The notes below the pieces were generated by a model. That model saw only the letters and a list, made by a program, of their open reading frames with translations. It was not told the DNA's origin and ran no database searches. Shown here piece by piece: positions 10,046 through 20,934 of a stretch of DNA of 64,000 nucleotides; positions within the stretch are counted from its first letter, which is position 1; each line of letters starts with the position of its first letter. The position numbers were made by a program, and so were the translations under genes. The DNA is from Loripinus fragilis (lineage: Eukaryota > Mollusca > Bivalvia > Lucinida > Lucinidae), in NCBI GenBank assembly GCA_964019695.1, contig CAXHUL010000214.1:186001-250000 (forward strand), in the 5' to 3' direction.

Positions 10046-11036
10046 GCTGATGGGTGATTTAAAAAAAAATGCATCCGAAGTGTGACATTGGGGGTCAAAT
10101 TTCAAAATTGCTCCATCATTATCTTTTTTACATCCTCTTAACCAGGGAACATCAAAATTTCAGAAACAAATACTGGTTTAAGAATAAAATTTAGGACAAT
10201 GCTTTAAATTTAATACTTTAATCATTTTTCCTTATTTTTTTACAATTCTATAAGCTACACTTAGCTTGATTATAAACAACACAGGTATGCAGAATTGTAA
10301 ATATTCTTTCATGAACTGATGAAGTAGTTATGTATACACATTTTCAAAGTGAAATTTAATCTTTCGGTCAAAATTTGCACTTGTAATAAAATTTTATGTG
10401 AAAATACACCCCTGGATTTTCACTGTGTAGAGGAAAAAGTTTTTCTAATTTAAATAGTAAGCATGATTTTTGTTAAAAATTGTTCTTAGATAACAAGTAG
10501 GGTATATGAAAAACATAGAACAAATTTCATTTGAATATATAGGATATAAAACATATTAAACACAATAACATATGTTGGTAATGGAATGTGTTACACTTGT
10601 GACAAAATCAGAAGAGGGAGTTTCTCCTTTGAATTTTTTATCTCTTATAGATTTTTTATAGGATGAAGTGAATTGGCTTCATGGAAATTGATTAAAATGT
10701 ATCAAAACATAAATCAATTCCCTTTTTTTAGCACAAGACTTTAAAAAATGAACTATTCAGATTTGTTTATTAAGCATAGTAAGGAGTTATAAAATGTTAA
10801 TGATCAGAAAACAGTTGACAGCACTCATTGTGGGATAAATTATCAATTGAATGATTTGATTGATACCATTTTTGCAATTCTAAAGAATCTGTAACAAATT
10901 TAAGGCTTAAATAGAAAGAAATAATTGTGTTACACTTGTGACATTACAAAGGAACTGATTATGACCCTTTTGTCCTTTTTATCTCTTATACTTTATGTAA
11001 CCTACTATAGTATGTACAACTTAGCATCTTTTTTGG

Positions 11037-11572
11037 TTTATGATAAATGTGATGACTTTGATTTTGAAATTGTCAATTTCCCATTTTTAGATGGTGATGT
11101 TCCTCGTTCTACATCCTATGGAGTCTATATCTCTCAACTCATTCGTTTTGCTAGAGCATCTAGCTATGTTGCTGACTTCAACACTCGCAATAAATTGTTA
11201 ACTCAGAAACTTCTTAAACAAGGCTATCGGTATCATAAACTTCGCAAAACATTTTCAAAATTTTATAGACGATACTATGATTTGATTTCTAAATTCCAAG
11301 TTGGACTTAAATCTCTCTTGCGCTAAGGACTTTCGGAACCTGATTTCTATGGTGACTTGGTGTATAAGTTGAAGAAGATTGTTGGCTCTAATAATTTTTC
11401 AGCGCAGTTCATTAAAATAATTTCCCATTATAAAAAGATTGGCTATAACATTAATGTATTGCAACAGACTGCATGCTTGGTAGTCAACCCAATCACGGTT
11501 GGCAACTTTGCTTTCCTCTTTAATTGCACGCCGGTGGGTCGGACTTCAGACTCTATGAAGGTTCCGACTTAA
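11037..11572 (+). pseudogene. Retrotransposon reverse transcriptase C-terminal remnant
   Basis: The translation contains FPFLDGDVPRSTSYGVYISQ, then RQGYRYHKLRK-like and FYGDLVYK segments. I recognise this as the region downstream of the RT domain in an abundant family of invertebrate retroelement proteins; I do not assign its clade. An in-frame TAA at 11324-11326 stands where relatives have Gln, and the same frame then continues to 11572 (ending near FLFNCTPVGRTSD). The RT catalytic domain is absent, so the copy is 5'-truncated and dead. It sits inside the inverted-repeat element at 10046-13631, followed by its own 3' untranslated region. Confidence 0.75.
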
Positions 11573-12110
11573 AGACTTATCTATTGATGAGATGGTAGGG
11601 GCCTGATGCTTTGGCTGTTTGTCGGGCCCACCGGGGTTTACCTGTTGGATTTCTTTTGCTCCGGTATTCAGTTTAATTTACTGTTGAGTCCTTATCCTTG
11701 CTTTATCTCCTTGTTATATCTTGATTTATATGTTTTAGGAGATGATGCATTGATAAGTTAGGGGTCTTTCATGCAAACCAAATATCTATGTGTCTTGATC
11801 CACATCTGAACTAAGGGTTAGGTTGGCGCCGTTAAACCGGTTTAAGCCCTCCAGTAAAATATTTTACTGACCGTTCCAAGGCGGTACTTCTTTTGTGGAT
11901 CTTTTATGTTTTTGTTCTGTCTTGTGTCTGCTATGTTTTGTGCACGTCTGTTTATATGTGCTTTGTGGTCACCTGCTGGGAAAGGGCTGACCTTTTGGCT
12001 CTCGTTTGTGGTGTCTTCTGTGAGTTTGTCACTTTCCCATTGGTATCCTGGGTCAGGTGTGGTACTTGATTGTATCGATTCCTGATCTTTGCACCATTAC
12101 TTACTTTTCT
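11573..12110 (+). mobile_element. Retrotransposon 3' untranslated region and tail
   Basis: It follows the RT remnant. It includes GGCGCCGTTAAACCGGTTT and a long T-rich segment, and ends in TTACTTACTT, the tetranucleotide tail typical of this kind of element. An AATAAA just past the tail (about 12114) belongs to the flank or is read-through. The final part, from about 11890, is repeated at 12966-13182. Confidence 0.7.
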
Positions 12111-12965
12111 TCAATAAATTCCTGTAAATATTTTTTGAATTGTGAAAAAATACCTTTCCCTCCTTGTGAGTGCATAATTTTATCCTTTTTGTTTACACCA
12201 TTTTGTGTTTTCTTTGTATCGAAAGAGTGAATAACTACCCTAAATACCAAAATATATCAAATTAATTGTTGAATAGATCATCCTTTGACCGAACACAGGA
12301 AAAAGTGAGATGAATTCAATCCATAATATATGTTACACTTGTGACACAAATTACATTTTAAAGTCTACCTGTCTAAATCAAGTTATAGTCTGGTTTAAGA
12401 TTGTCTGATTTCTTCAGTGTTGATTTTAGCATGATTCCTATCCCCGAATGTAGCTCAAGGATGGCCAGCTTCATAATGAAACTAGTATGAATGGGCTTGA
12501 GGAAGTATCTTTCCTGCTGGACCGTAACTAGTATTGACTACACATTTGGTGAAGTTGTTGACTTTTTGTTGTGTTTAAATTATATTTATGCATTCAAGAA
12601 TTATTAAAAAGACCAAATAAGATATATTTCATTTAAGATTTGCCATGTATATGCATTTATCACATATTCCTAAAATGTGTTACACTTGTGACATCAGTTA
12701 AAATCATGCCACAAAGTCAGCAGCTTAAGGATTTCACCACAATTCCTCATAATGTTTTTTGTGGGCTCCCTTGACCAGAAAAACAGCAAAAAAGCTATGA
12801 AATGCAAAACAAATTGAAATGCTGATGGTTGAAACCTTAAATGTTACACTTGTGACATATCTGGGTGGTTTTATTCAGTACTGGCTACATAAAATCATAC
12901 TTGTTGTTTTATAGGCAAGTTGGTTCCTTTAGAAAGCTTAAAGACAGCTAGTCATTAAAACAGCA

Positions 12966-13182
12966 TTCCTTTTGTGGATCTTTTATGTTTTTGTTCTGTC
13001 TTGTGTTTGCTATGTTTTGTGCGCGTCTGTTTATATGTGCTTCGTGGTCACCTGCTGGGAAAGGGCTGACCTCTTGGCTCTCGTTTGTGGTGTCTTCTGT
13101 GAGTTTGTCACTTTCCCATTGGTATCCTGGGTCAGGTGTGGTACTTGATTGTATCGATTCCTGATCTTTGCAACCTTACTTA
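12966..13182 (+). mobile_element. Second, heavily truncated copy of the same 3' UTR
   Basis: It matches 11890-12110 nearly base for base by eye (CTTTTGTGGATCTTTTATG to CTTACTTACTT) but lacks all coding sequence. It has the same orientation as the first copy. Severe 5' truncation is usual for target-primed reverse transcription. No target duplication is clear. Confidence 0.75.
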
Positions 13183-13993
13183 CTTTGTATATTTTATGAG
13201 GCAATTCACTTTACTCCAATCATATGAAATTCTGTATGATAAAAATTTGAAAGGGTGTGTTTATAAAAGGTTACAAATTTCCGATTTATCTGGTTTAAAA
13301 AAGATGAAAAGATTGTTTTCCTACAGCTTAAATGCTATATTTCAACTGCAATTCACCATTTGACTATACATGAATAGTGTTTAATACAATTTACAGTTGA
13401 ATTGAAGGTAAGGGAAAAAATGTCACAAAAAAGTGTTACCCTTGTGACAATTTGGATGACATTTTTCGATGTAAGTTTTGAACGGAACATTCTAAAGCGA
13501 TGAAACTTGGCATGATGCAAGAAAAACATTAATTACATATCTTAAAATTAATTTTAACAATAAATCTGCTTTAGATAGTCTATAAACATTGATTATAGAA
13601 ATGGATGCATTATTTTTGAAATCACCCTGATCCATTTAAGATTTTCATAGCTGGATATTTGGCCTAATAATACTTTTCCATTGTTCAATCTTGGAAATCT
13701 GGGTGATATTCATTTGATTTCACGTGATAATATAACTTAATATTTCCCCATCCACATACAATGTAATAGATGGCCCACTCTAGCTTTTCAGCAAGGGGTC
13801 AAAGGCTTTAGATTGAACACTGTTTTCCCTGACCTAATATAGGGCCTTGTATATTTTCAGACTGAAAAACAGTAAGGATTTTGCTCGGATAGCTCCACAG
13901 ACACCAGCTGATCTTAATTGACAGTACATGTATTTGAAAAAAAGGATAAATCCAGACTCAGCAGGACTTTGTTTATATTTAAATGTTCTTCAG

Positions 13994-14176
13994 AGCATCA
14001 ACATGCAACAGCTGCCATCCAGCAGTCCAAGTCATTCCAGAATTGCAGGATTAGTATGGCTATCAGTAGCCAGGAGGCTGTAGAGGCTTCTATGATGAAC
14101 ACATACTTCACTGACAAGAGGGACACCGCAGGCAGTTTGGTCCCTCAGCTGAACATGCTGAATGGTGATAAATGAG
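13994..14176 (+). other. Candidate exon-like segment (weak)
   Basis: A pyrimidine stretch ending TTCTTCAG precedes 13994, and GAG|GTAAGA follows 14176, giving plausible acceptor and donor sites 183 bp apart. Between them one frame is open with balanced codon use (SSQEAVEASMM, TGSLVPQ-like residues) and is less AT-rich than its surroundings. However, that frame meets TGA at 14173-14175, just before the donor, so it would have to be a last coding or untranslated exon. I recognise no protein family and no partner exon. Confidence 0.15.
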
Positions 14177-14389
14177 GTAAGATTTTGACCTTAGTATGAA
14201 CAGTAAATTTTTTTGCGCTGATGAGATTACTGCAATACATTGAGAGACTGACCCAGAATCTAGGTAGCTGTACAATTATCTAAATAAGTAAAACAGATGT
14301 GTTTAACACAAATCCCCCACCCACATTGTTCCAGAGCACTGCAAGTCACCAATTGTTATGTACTAAGTACTACTAGTCAATTGTATAGG

Positions 14390-15330
14390 CTCAAGGTGAG
14401 CTATTGTGATCATAGGATGTCCGTCGTCCGTCAACAATTTCCTTTAAATAATGTCTCCTTCTGTACCACTTGGTGGTATTTCACCAAACTACACAGAAAT
14501 CCTGCTTCAAGGCACTTGATGAGCTATTGTGATCGTTGGAAGTCAGTCGTCGTCTGTGGTCAACATTTGCATCAAAGGACATTTCCTAAACTACTAGCTG
14601 GATTTTGGCCAAACTTGGCAGGAATGATCTTTATATAGCCCTCTTTGATAATTGTTCAAATGATTTTGGTCAACACAGGCTAAAAATAGATTTTCAAGAT
14701 GAAAAATTAAAAAACGTTCTTGTCTGAAACCACAAGCCATATAGATTTGATATTTGGTATGTGCATCATCTAAGTGACCTCTACCAAGATTGTTCAAATT
14801 ATGCCCATTATGCCCATGGGTCATAAATGGGCCTGTCCCTGGGGTTACATGTGATACATAGGCTTATATAGGGAAAACATAAAAAAATATTCTTGTCTAA
14901 AACCACAAGGCATAGAGCTTTGATATTTGGTATGTAGCATCACCAAGACTAGTGGACCTCTACCAAGTTTGTTCAAATTATGATCCAGGTCCACCAAGTT
15001 TGTTCAAATTATGACCCTGGGGCCAAAAATGGTCCTGTCCCAAGGGGCCACATGTTTTACACAGGCTTATGGAAAACATGAAAAAATCTTCTTGTATGAA
15101 ACCACAAATCATAGAGCCTTGATATTTGATATGAAGTATAACCTAGTAGACCTCTACCAGCTTTGTTCAAGTTATACTCCTGGGGCCAAAAATGTTCCCG
15201 CCTCAGTGGTCACATGATTTACTATTTTACATAGGCTTTAATAAGGAAAACTTGAAAAAATATTCTTGTCTGAAATTACAAGGCTTAGAGCCTTGATATT
15301 TGGTATGTAGCATCACCTCACATTATGTCA
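14390..15330 (+). repeat. Degenerate tandem repeat, ~175-200-bp period
   Basis: It opens with GTGAGCTATTGTGATCATAG and GTCCGTCGTCCGTC, a phrase common in bivalve repeats, and a second version follows at about 14520. The phrase TCTTGTCTGAAACCACAAG then recurs near 14717, 14890, 15088 and 15262, together with CTTGATATTTGGTATG and CCTCTACCAAG. Copies have diverged considerably. No gene. Confidence 0.75.
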
Positions 15331-16118
15331 TAGGCTTATAAATATAAAATCAATTTTTTTCAGAATATAGTCATGTTGCATATTAAATTTAAGGGAATGA
15401 AGCATACAATTACATGCTAGCTAATATTTTGTGCCAACACACACCCTTGACCCCTGGGGTGTGGTCAAAAGATCATTTTTTTCTTTTCTGAAATTACACA
15501 CTGGGTAGGCGCAACAAGAATACAACCGAGGAACTGTGATCAATATTTACATTTTACAGCCACCGTTTTGGGTAAGTTTAATATTTTATTTTTTTCATTG
15601 GAATGCTCAGGTTTCAGTATAAGTAAGCATTATATCAGTTTTAGGTAAGATCAAAGAAATGTGCTTGGTGTTATATTTGTCCAAAAAATGTGTGAGAGTT
15701 GGCTGAAAAATAACATTTTATTTCTGATCATTACTTATTTCAACTTAAAACTGAAAAATATGTATATTTTTTCGCATTCATTGTCGTATTTCGATCTTTC
15801 AGAAACAGAAGGGTAAAATTAAATTATTGGTGGATATCCTGTGTGTATTCAATAATTTCTATCTGATAAGTGAAAAGCGCAGTATCTGTTTTAAAGGATG
15901 ATGGTAATGATACTAAGGCAATCGAAAACTTCATTAATGGCAATCGGTTATCGATAGCAATCAATGTTTTTGGCAATCAATGCGCAATTTTTTGTTTGCT
16001 TTTGTCCGATATATATATATCCGAGCTTTATAAGTATGTTTTCTGTTTTATATTGATCCATAAACTCAAATCGGACCTGGAAGGCTCAGGATCAAACCCT
16101 ATGTCACATGCCTACTGT

Positions 16119-16190
16119 GTGGCCCGACAGTTCAGTGGTAAACATACACCCACATTCTGAGAGGGTCCTGGGTTCAAGTTCAGGATGGGT
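16119..16190 (+). repeat. tRNA-like SINE head, plus strand
   Basis: GTGGCCCGACAGTTCAGTGG resembles a tRNA acceptor and D-arm start, and GGTTCAAGTTC at 16171-16181 is a B-box-like T-arm. The cloverleaf is degraded. It is homologous, in inverted orientation, to 16238-16308. Confidence 0.6.
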
Positions 16191-16237
16191 CATGGGGGGA
16201 TGTGTAGATGACACATGTGAAGAAAAAGCATATGACC

Positions 16238-16308
16238 AGATGGGGACTCGAACCTGGGACCTATCACAGACCGTGCAAATACTCTGACCACTTAGCTAAC
16301 GGGCCACA
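16238..16308 (-). repeat. tRNA-like SINE head, minus strand
   Basis: Minus-strand GTGGCCCGTTAGCTAAGTGG gives an A-box-like D-arm and AGGTTCGAGTCCC a well-kept B box. It is better preserved than its inverted partner 47 bp away. It is a SINE head and not a functional tRNA: the acceptor stem does not close in an obvious way and no anticodon arm is convincing. Confidence 0.6.
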
Positions 16309-16685
16309 CGATGAGCCTGCCAGTTCTACAATATATATGGCAGGGTAGTTGTACTCCTTCCAAGGTCTGTTTGGACATCACCAGACACATCGAAAAAAAG
16401 GTTTTCCTGTGACGGAGCTCGTATGAAAGAAAGCTAAGAACCCATTGTCTGCGATCGGCCGACTGTAAGTTCATTTTACTTGTTTATCAGAAACAACACC
16501 TGCATAGAACAAATCATGATTCATTTCAGAATAGATAGGCGAAACCAATTTTATTAAAATACTGCTATGAATTATAAAAAAAACCCAGATAAACTGACTT
16601 ATTTATAACAGCGGCTGTACATACATGTATTGATCGCAGTTCCTCGATTGTGTTCTGCGTTCGATGTTGCCGCCTACCCGGTGTG

Positions 16686-17282
16686 AATTAGTTGTGTTGC
16701 ATATCAAATTAAAGGGAATGAAACAGGGTAGATAATCCTTATGTCTACCGAAGTTGAAGTCAATAACTGTTTTGTTGTATGGCGTTTCAACTAAGAATGA
16801 AACTTTTCTACTTTTTGTTTTGTTGTTTAAGTTATGTTCAACCTTCAGCCTAAGGACTTTCTCATAAGTTTCATCAACTGTTATTAAAATATTTAAACAT
16901 AGTATTTTGCATGTTGAAAAGGATACTAATTCTCTGAGTGTGGAACGTAAAATTTAATTAATATAAAACTTTTTTTTATACTTTTTGTTTTTTCAAAACA
17001 AAGATAAATTAACAAACAAGATAATACAAAACTGTTTTCAAAAAGATCATGAAAGTCTTTAATTTACCTGTTGGGATATGAAACAGCAAATCATGTCAAT
17101 TTCATGCAGCACATGTTAGTTTTATATTAATCATGCTATTTTTAGCTCTACAGATGGTGATATAAGTGTCAAAATATTAACTTCTGGAAACTAGTTTGAG
17201 CTGGTTTTCATGCAATATTAACTTGTAGGCCAGTTTAGACCGGTTTTCAGGTAGACAGAGATTTATGAAGACAAATTGAGCC
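16686..17282. other. No gene; AT-rich sequence
   Basis: Mostly AT-rich with short paired phrases (AACTGGTTT/GGTTTTCA near 17190-17250). No RNA or coding feature seen. Confidence 0.5.
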
Positions 17283-17554
17283 AATCAGGAGGGTCCGATG
17301 ATTAACCGAAATCAGCAGAAATCACCAAGAAATCACCAGATAAAAATAAGAAAAAACTACCATTTTATTGTTAGTTTAATGTCATAATATAATAAGAATT
17401 AGTATAATAAGCTTATTTCTACTTTGATTTTAAAAAGAAATGAAAAAAATGTTACGATTTCACTTTCAAATTCAGTGCACAGTGAATTCACCGAAATCAC
17501 CAGATAAAAATAGGAAATCACAATTTTATTATAAATTTAATGCCATAATTGGAT

Positions 17555-17870
17555 AGTAAGTAAGTAAGTAAATAAGTAAGTAAGTAAGTCTTTATTTAAA
17601 GAGGGTGACAACATTTAGTAGCATGAGGCCCTCAAAATAAATAATATTTACACACATAAAAAAAAAACAAAAACAAAAAAACAACAACTCTACACAAACT
17701 ATCAAATTAAATTGTTTAACCCTGTACTGCTGAGCAAATATAGCTAAATTTTGGCAAGACCGTAAACTGAATGCAAAACTGTGGATCCCGATCAGCTGAT
17801 CAGTTTCCACACTGTTAGTGTTTCCAAAAACAGGATATATCTAGGTTCAGCAGGACAAGGGTTAATTTGA
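17555..17870 (-). mobile_element. Retroposon 3' end with (CTTA)n tail
   Basis: On the minus strand the sequence runs through AATAAAGACTTACTTACTT, a polyadenylation-like signal plus tetranucleotide tail. It is followed at higher coordinates by a block ending in TCAGCAGGACAAGGGTTAA. The same block recurs at 22814-23106. Where the retroposon stops and the adjacent MITE begins is uncertain. Confidence 0.55.
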
Positions 17871-18457
17871 TATTTACACAAGTGCATTTATTATAATATA
17901 GTAACCCTATTTATCTTGACAAGCATCCGTTTCTATTTTACTCTGCTTGCTGGAAATTTTTTGATATTTTTGTCATCTGCTGTCTTTTTTAAAATTAATT
18001 TACTATATAGTTCTCAGAGAGTCAAACAGTTTGGATTTAGATCTGGCCCAATATTTTGTTGGTCCTGATTTGGTTCCAAAACTGTTTGCAAAGGTTATCA
18101 GCAGACAACAATTGCAGGCAGAGTAACTTCAGCAGTGTTTATTTAACCAACTTGCAGGGTACCACTTATTTGTATGCCTTTGCAAGCAAAGTAGAAAACG
18201 ATATACATCCTGATCAGCTGGCTTCAGGACCAGGAAAATGTTTAGGTATTTTGTCATCTGCTGTCTTTTCTAAATCAATTTACTATATAGATTACCATAT
18301 AGATCACCATCAGAGAGTCAAACAGTTTGGATCCAGATCAGGTCTGACATTTTGTCGGTCCTGATCTGGCTTAAACTGTTTGCAAAGGTTATCAGCAGAC
18401 AACAATTGCAGGCAAAGAGTAACTTTAGCAGTGTATATCTAACCAACTTGCAGGGTA

Positions 18458-18541
18458 CGGTAAGCGCAATGTTTACCGCCGTCGCCCTGGGCCCTGTTAT
18501 CTGTTAAACTAACGGTACCGGAGCAAACATTGAAGGCATTA
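18458..18541. mobile_element. 84-bp micro-insertion flanked by TA
   Basis: Compared with copy 1 (GCAGGGTA-CCACTTATT near 18157), this copy has 84 extra bases between two TA dinucleotides (18456-18457 and 18542-18543). Its subterminal sequences GCAATGTTT and AAACATTG are inverted. This is consistent with a minute Tc1/mariner-like MITE, but the size is very small. Confidence 0.6.
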
Positions 18542-18839
18542 TACCACTTATTTGTATGCATTTACAAGCAGAGTAGAAAACAATATACATCCTGATCAGC
18601 TGACTTCAGGACCAGGCAAATGTTTAGGTATTTTGTCATCTGCTGTCTTTTCTAAATGAATTTACTATATAGTTCCTTAATGATCACCATCAGAGAGTCA
18701 TACAGTTTGGACCCAGATCAGGTCTGACATTTTGTCGGTCCTGATCTGGCTCTAAAACTGTTTGCAAAGGTTATCAGCAGACAACAATTGCAGGCAAAGA
18801 GTAACTTCAGCAGTGTATATCTAACCAACTTGCAGGGTA

Positions 18840-18924
18840 CAGTAAGCGCAATGTTTACCCTTGTCGCCCTGGACCCTGTTACCTGTTAAACTAACGGTAC
18901 CGGGAGCCAACATTGAAGGCATTA
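18840..18924. mobile_element. 85-bp micro-insertion, second copy
   Basis: Same insertion at the same place in the next tandem unit, one base longer in a G-run. It was therefore inserted once and copied with the tandem unit. The fourth unit (about 19216) is again empty. Confidence 0.6.
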
Positions 18925-19728
18925 TACCACTTATTTGTATGCATTTACAAGCAGAGTAGAAAACAATATACATCCTGATCAGCTGACTTCAGGACCAGGC
19001 AGATGTTTAGGTATTTTGTCATCTGCTGTCTTTTCTAAATGAATTTACTATATAGTTCCTTCATGATCACCATCAGAGAGTCATACAGTTTGGACCCAGA
19101 TCAGGCCTGACATTTTGTCAGTCCTGATCTGGTTCTTAAACTGTTTGCAAAGGTTATCAGCAGACAACAATTTCAGGCAAAGAGTAACTTCAGCAGTGTA
19201 TATCTAACCAACTTGCAGGGTTCCACTTAATAGTATGCATTAACAAGCAGAGTAGAAAACAATATGCATCCAGATCAGCTGGATAACAATTTGAATAATA
19301 AGCTTATTTCTACTTTGATTAAAATATGAAAAAAAATGTACATTTCAATTTCCAATTCAAGGTATGCCGAAATCACCAGAAAAAAAGGAAATATCCATTT
19401 TAATGTTAATTTTATGCCTTTATATGATATAAATGATAGTAGAATAATTGATATGTTTACAAAAGGCTTATATTTTAATGTGCCAGCAAATAAATATTTC
19501 AATAAAAAATATAGCAACACATTATAGCAATTTGAAAGTGATTTTTTTTATCAACATATTTTTAAAAACAGACTAGAAATAAGCATATTATACTAAATCT
19601 TATCATATTTTTGCATTAAGTAAACAATAAAAAGGTGATTTCTTACTTTTATCTTGTGATTTTGGTGATTTTCTGGTGTTTTCGATGATATCTGTTGATT
19701 TCGGTTAATCATGGCACCGAATCAGGAG

Positions 19729-20187
19729 ATAGGATTCTCTCCAGTTATATAACAATATGTCATATTGGTTTGTGCAATAATTTTTTCAGGGTGAACAGCA
19801 TCTCACAGATAAGATAGTTTGGTCTCAGAGAAAGTCCAGTTCTAAGGAGTCCATTGACCACAGTCACCAACTTACAGCAATATCTGATGTGATTCAAGGG
19901 AATTATCATTTTAATGTTTGATAAGAGTACAGATTTGTTACTCACTGAGCCAAATTTTAACTACTCAGTATGGTCTCAGCAAGAGTTGAACATATAACAT
20001 CTTTCTTGGCCATTAGGACTCTATTCCAATATTGAATCCCTAACCCAAATTCTGGATGTGATAAATATGGAACAAGTTCTGCTGGACAAACTGATTGGCT
20101 TGTCGAATGATGGCCAGTGATGGGCAGCTTCAATGTCAGCAGGAAATCAGGAGTGGTACAAGACACTTTAACCTGAGACTGATTGGT
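19729..20187. other. No feature recognised
   Basis: AT-rich sequence with no identifiable gene, RNA or repeat boundary. Confidence 0.5.
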
Positions 20188-20262
20188 ACTGGTTCAACAC
20201 AGAAGACCCATCCCCACATGACTGAAAAATTATTGACTGGTTGAAGAAACAAATCATCCATA
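20188..20262 (+). mobile_element. SINE 3'-tail fragment
   Basis: GACCCATCCCCACATGACTG followed by AAAAATTATTGACTGG and AAACAAATCATCC matches the 3' part of the SINE family also seen at 21222-21421 (minus) and 22676-22765. No tRNA head is present. Confidence 0.55.
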
Positions 20263-20540
20263 ATCAAACACTTTGGATCCAGATTAGGACCGACTTCAGT
20301 GTTAAATCCATTAAATTTTCAGTGGTCATTTTCATGTGATTTCAGATGGAAAAACACTGTCTAATATTTGCCCATTTGCATGATGTTGATGATGGCCAAC
20401 TCTTCCTTTAGCAAGGGGCCATTTGATACAAAAGGGGGCCACTTAAAGGGGGCCATTGACCGCCTCTAGATTTTGCAGAGGTAATCAGCAGACAACAATA
20501 ATAGGCAAAAAGTTAACTCATAAAGTGCCACATACAATTT

Positions 20541-20708
20541 GCAGCAGACGACAATTGCAAATTTTGCTGCTTTTTCAAAGAATAAAAAAACAAATAAGGC
20601 ACGACGTTTCATGAGAATAGTCTACTGGCAGACGATTCTCATGAAATATCATACCTTATTTTTTTCAAAAATTAGGAAAGTTGTCGCCATATTTGTCATC
20701 TGCTGCAG
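20541..20708. mobile_element. MITE with CAGCAGACGACAA termini
   Basis: The left end GCAGCAGACGACAATTGC is matched inverted by TTTGTCATCTGCTGC. This is the same terminal motif as the GTCATCTGCTG family elsewhere but in the opposite arrangement. The centre holds a 40-bp hairpin (about 20609-20648) with arms TTTCATGAGAAT and ATTCTCATGAAA. Confidence 0.6.
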
Positions 20709-20934
20709 TCGTGATTGGTGCTTTAAGGGTTAAATAGAAAAGACTGAAGAAATAATCAAATGTCATCTGTTTTAATAAAATGCATAATTTTAAGCTGTAT
20801 AACTTTTAAATATTGAAATAGATGAGTTTATATGTACATGGAGTTTGGTCTAACATAAGTCCAGATAAGTGAACTTTTATTGACAAAATTGTGAGAACAT
20901 ATGCAATTTTTCAATCATTTGAACATTTGTTTTT

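Larger units (their letters stand above)
10589..13449 (+). repeat. Six dispersed TGTTACACTTGTGACA motifs
   Basis: Exact copies at 10589-10604, 10928-10943, 12332-12347, 12678-12693 and 12842-12857, and a one-base variant at 13434-13449. All have the same orientation. The motif is TGTTACA-CT-TGTGACA, two copies of TGTNACA, each itself a palindrome. A TGTCACA half-site lies at 13421-13427. Flanking sequences of the copies are unrelated, so they are not simply a longer tandem repeat. Confidence 0.85.
10046..13631. mobile_element. 3.6-kb inverted-repeat-bounded element
   Basis: The left end (from CTGATGGGTGATTT, with AATGCATCC further in) is matched in inverted orientation by the right end (GGATGCATTATTTTTG then AAATCACCCTGAT), about 30 bp of imperfect TIR. 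I could not find a convincing target duplication. The interior holds six copies of a 16-bp motif and two same-orientation retrotransposon 3' ends. No transposase frame is visible. The superfamily is unassigned. Confidence 0.5.
15497..16685. mobile_element. Fold-back element with long imperfect TIRs
   Basis: The left end CACACTGGGTAGGCGCAACA is matched inverted by the right end ending GCCGCCTACCCGGTGTG. Similarity runs for about 65 bp (including CGAGGAACTG and GATCAATA). Flanks share AATTA (15492-15496 and 16686-16690), a possible 5-bp duplication. The centre carries two tRNA-like heads in opposite orientation. The outer host sequences (15373-15403 and 16696-16725) resemble each other, hinting at an older local duplication. 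Confidence 0.7.
17955..19290 (+). repeat. Tandem repeat, ~382-bp period, four copies
   Basis: CAGAGAGTC occurs at 18016, 18311, 18691 and 19073. Each copy holds a MITE-like core running from GTCATCTGCTGTC to TTATCAGCAGACAAC, with an internal hairpin around CAGATCAGG...CCTGATCTG. Copies two and three are longer because each contains an 84-85-bp insertion. Related single cores occur in the 3.54-kb repeats downstream. Confidence 0.85.
17292..19719. mobile_element. Mutator-like element with nested insertions
   Basis: The ends share GATTAACCGAAATCA in inverted orientation, followed inward by repeated AAATCACCAGA units. The flanks carry an exact 9-bp duplication AATCAGGAG (17283-17291 and 19720-19728), which fits the Mutator/MULE range. 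A second phrase, AATAAGCTTATTTCTACTTTG, stands at about 17401 and 19295, on either side of the nested material at 17555-19290. No MULE transposase is seen. Confidence 0.7.

Noticed and set aside
16119..16308. Two functional tRNA genes
   Set aside because: The arms are degraded, no anticodon stem is convincing, and both sit inside a fold-back element as SINE heads.
17592..17810. Hydrophobic minus-strand frames at 17592-17810 and 22848-23126
   Set aside because: They run through the (CTTA)n-tailed retroposon block and its A-rich stretch. The two copies differ by indels, which excludes a conserved protein.
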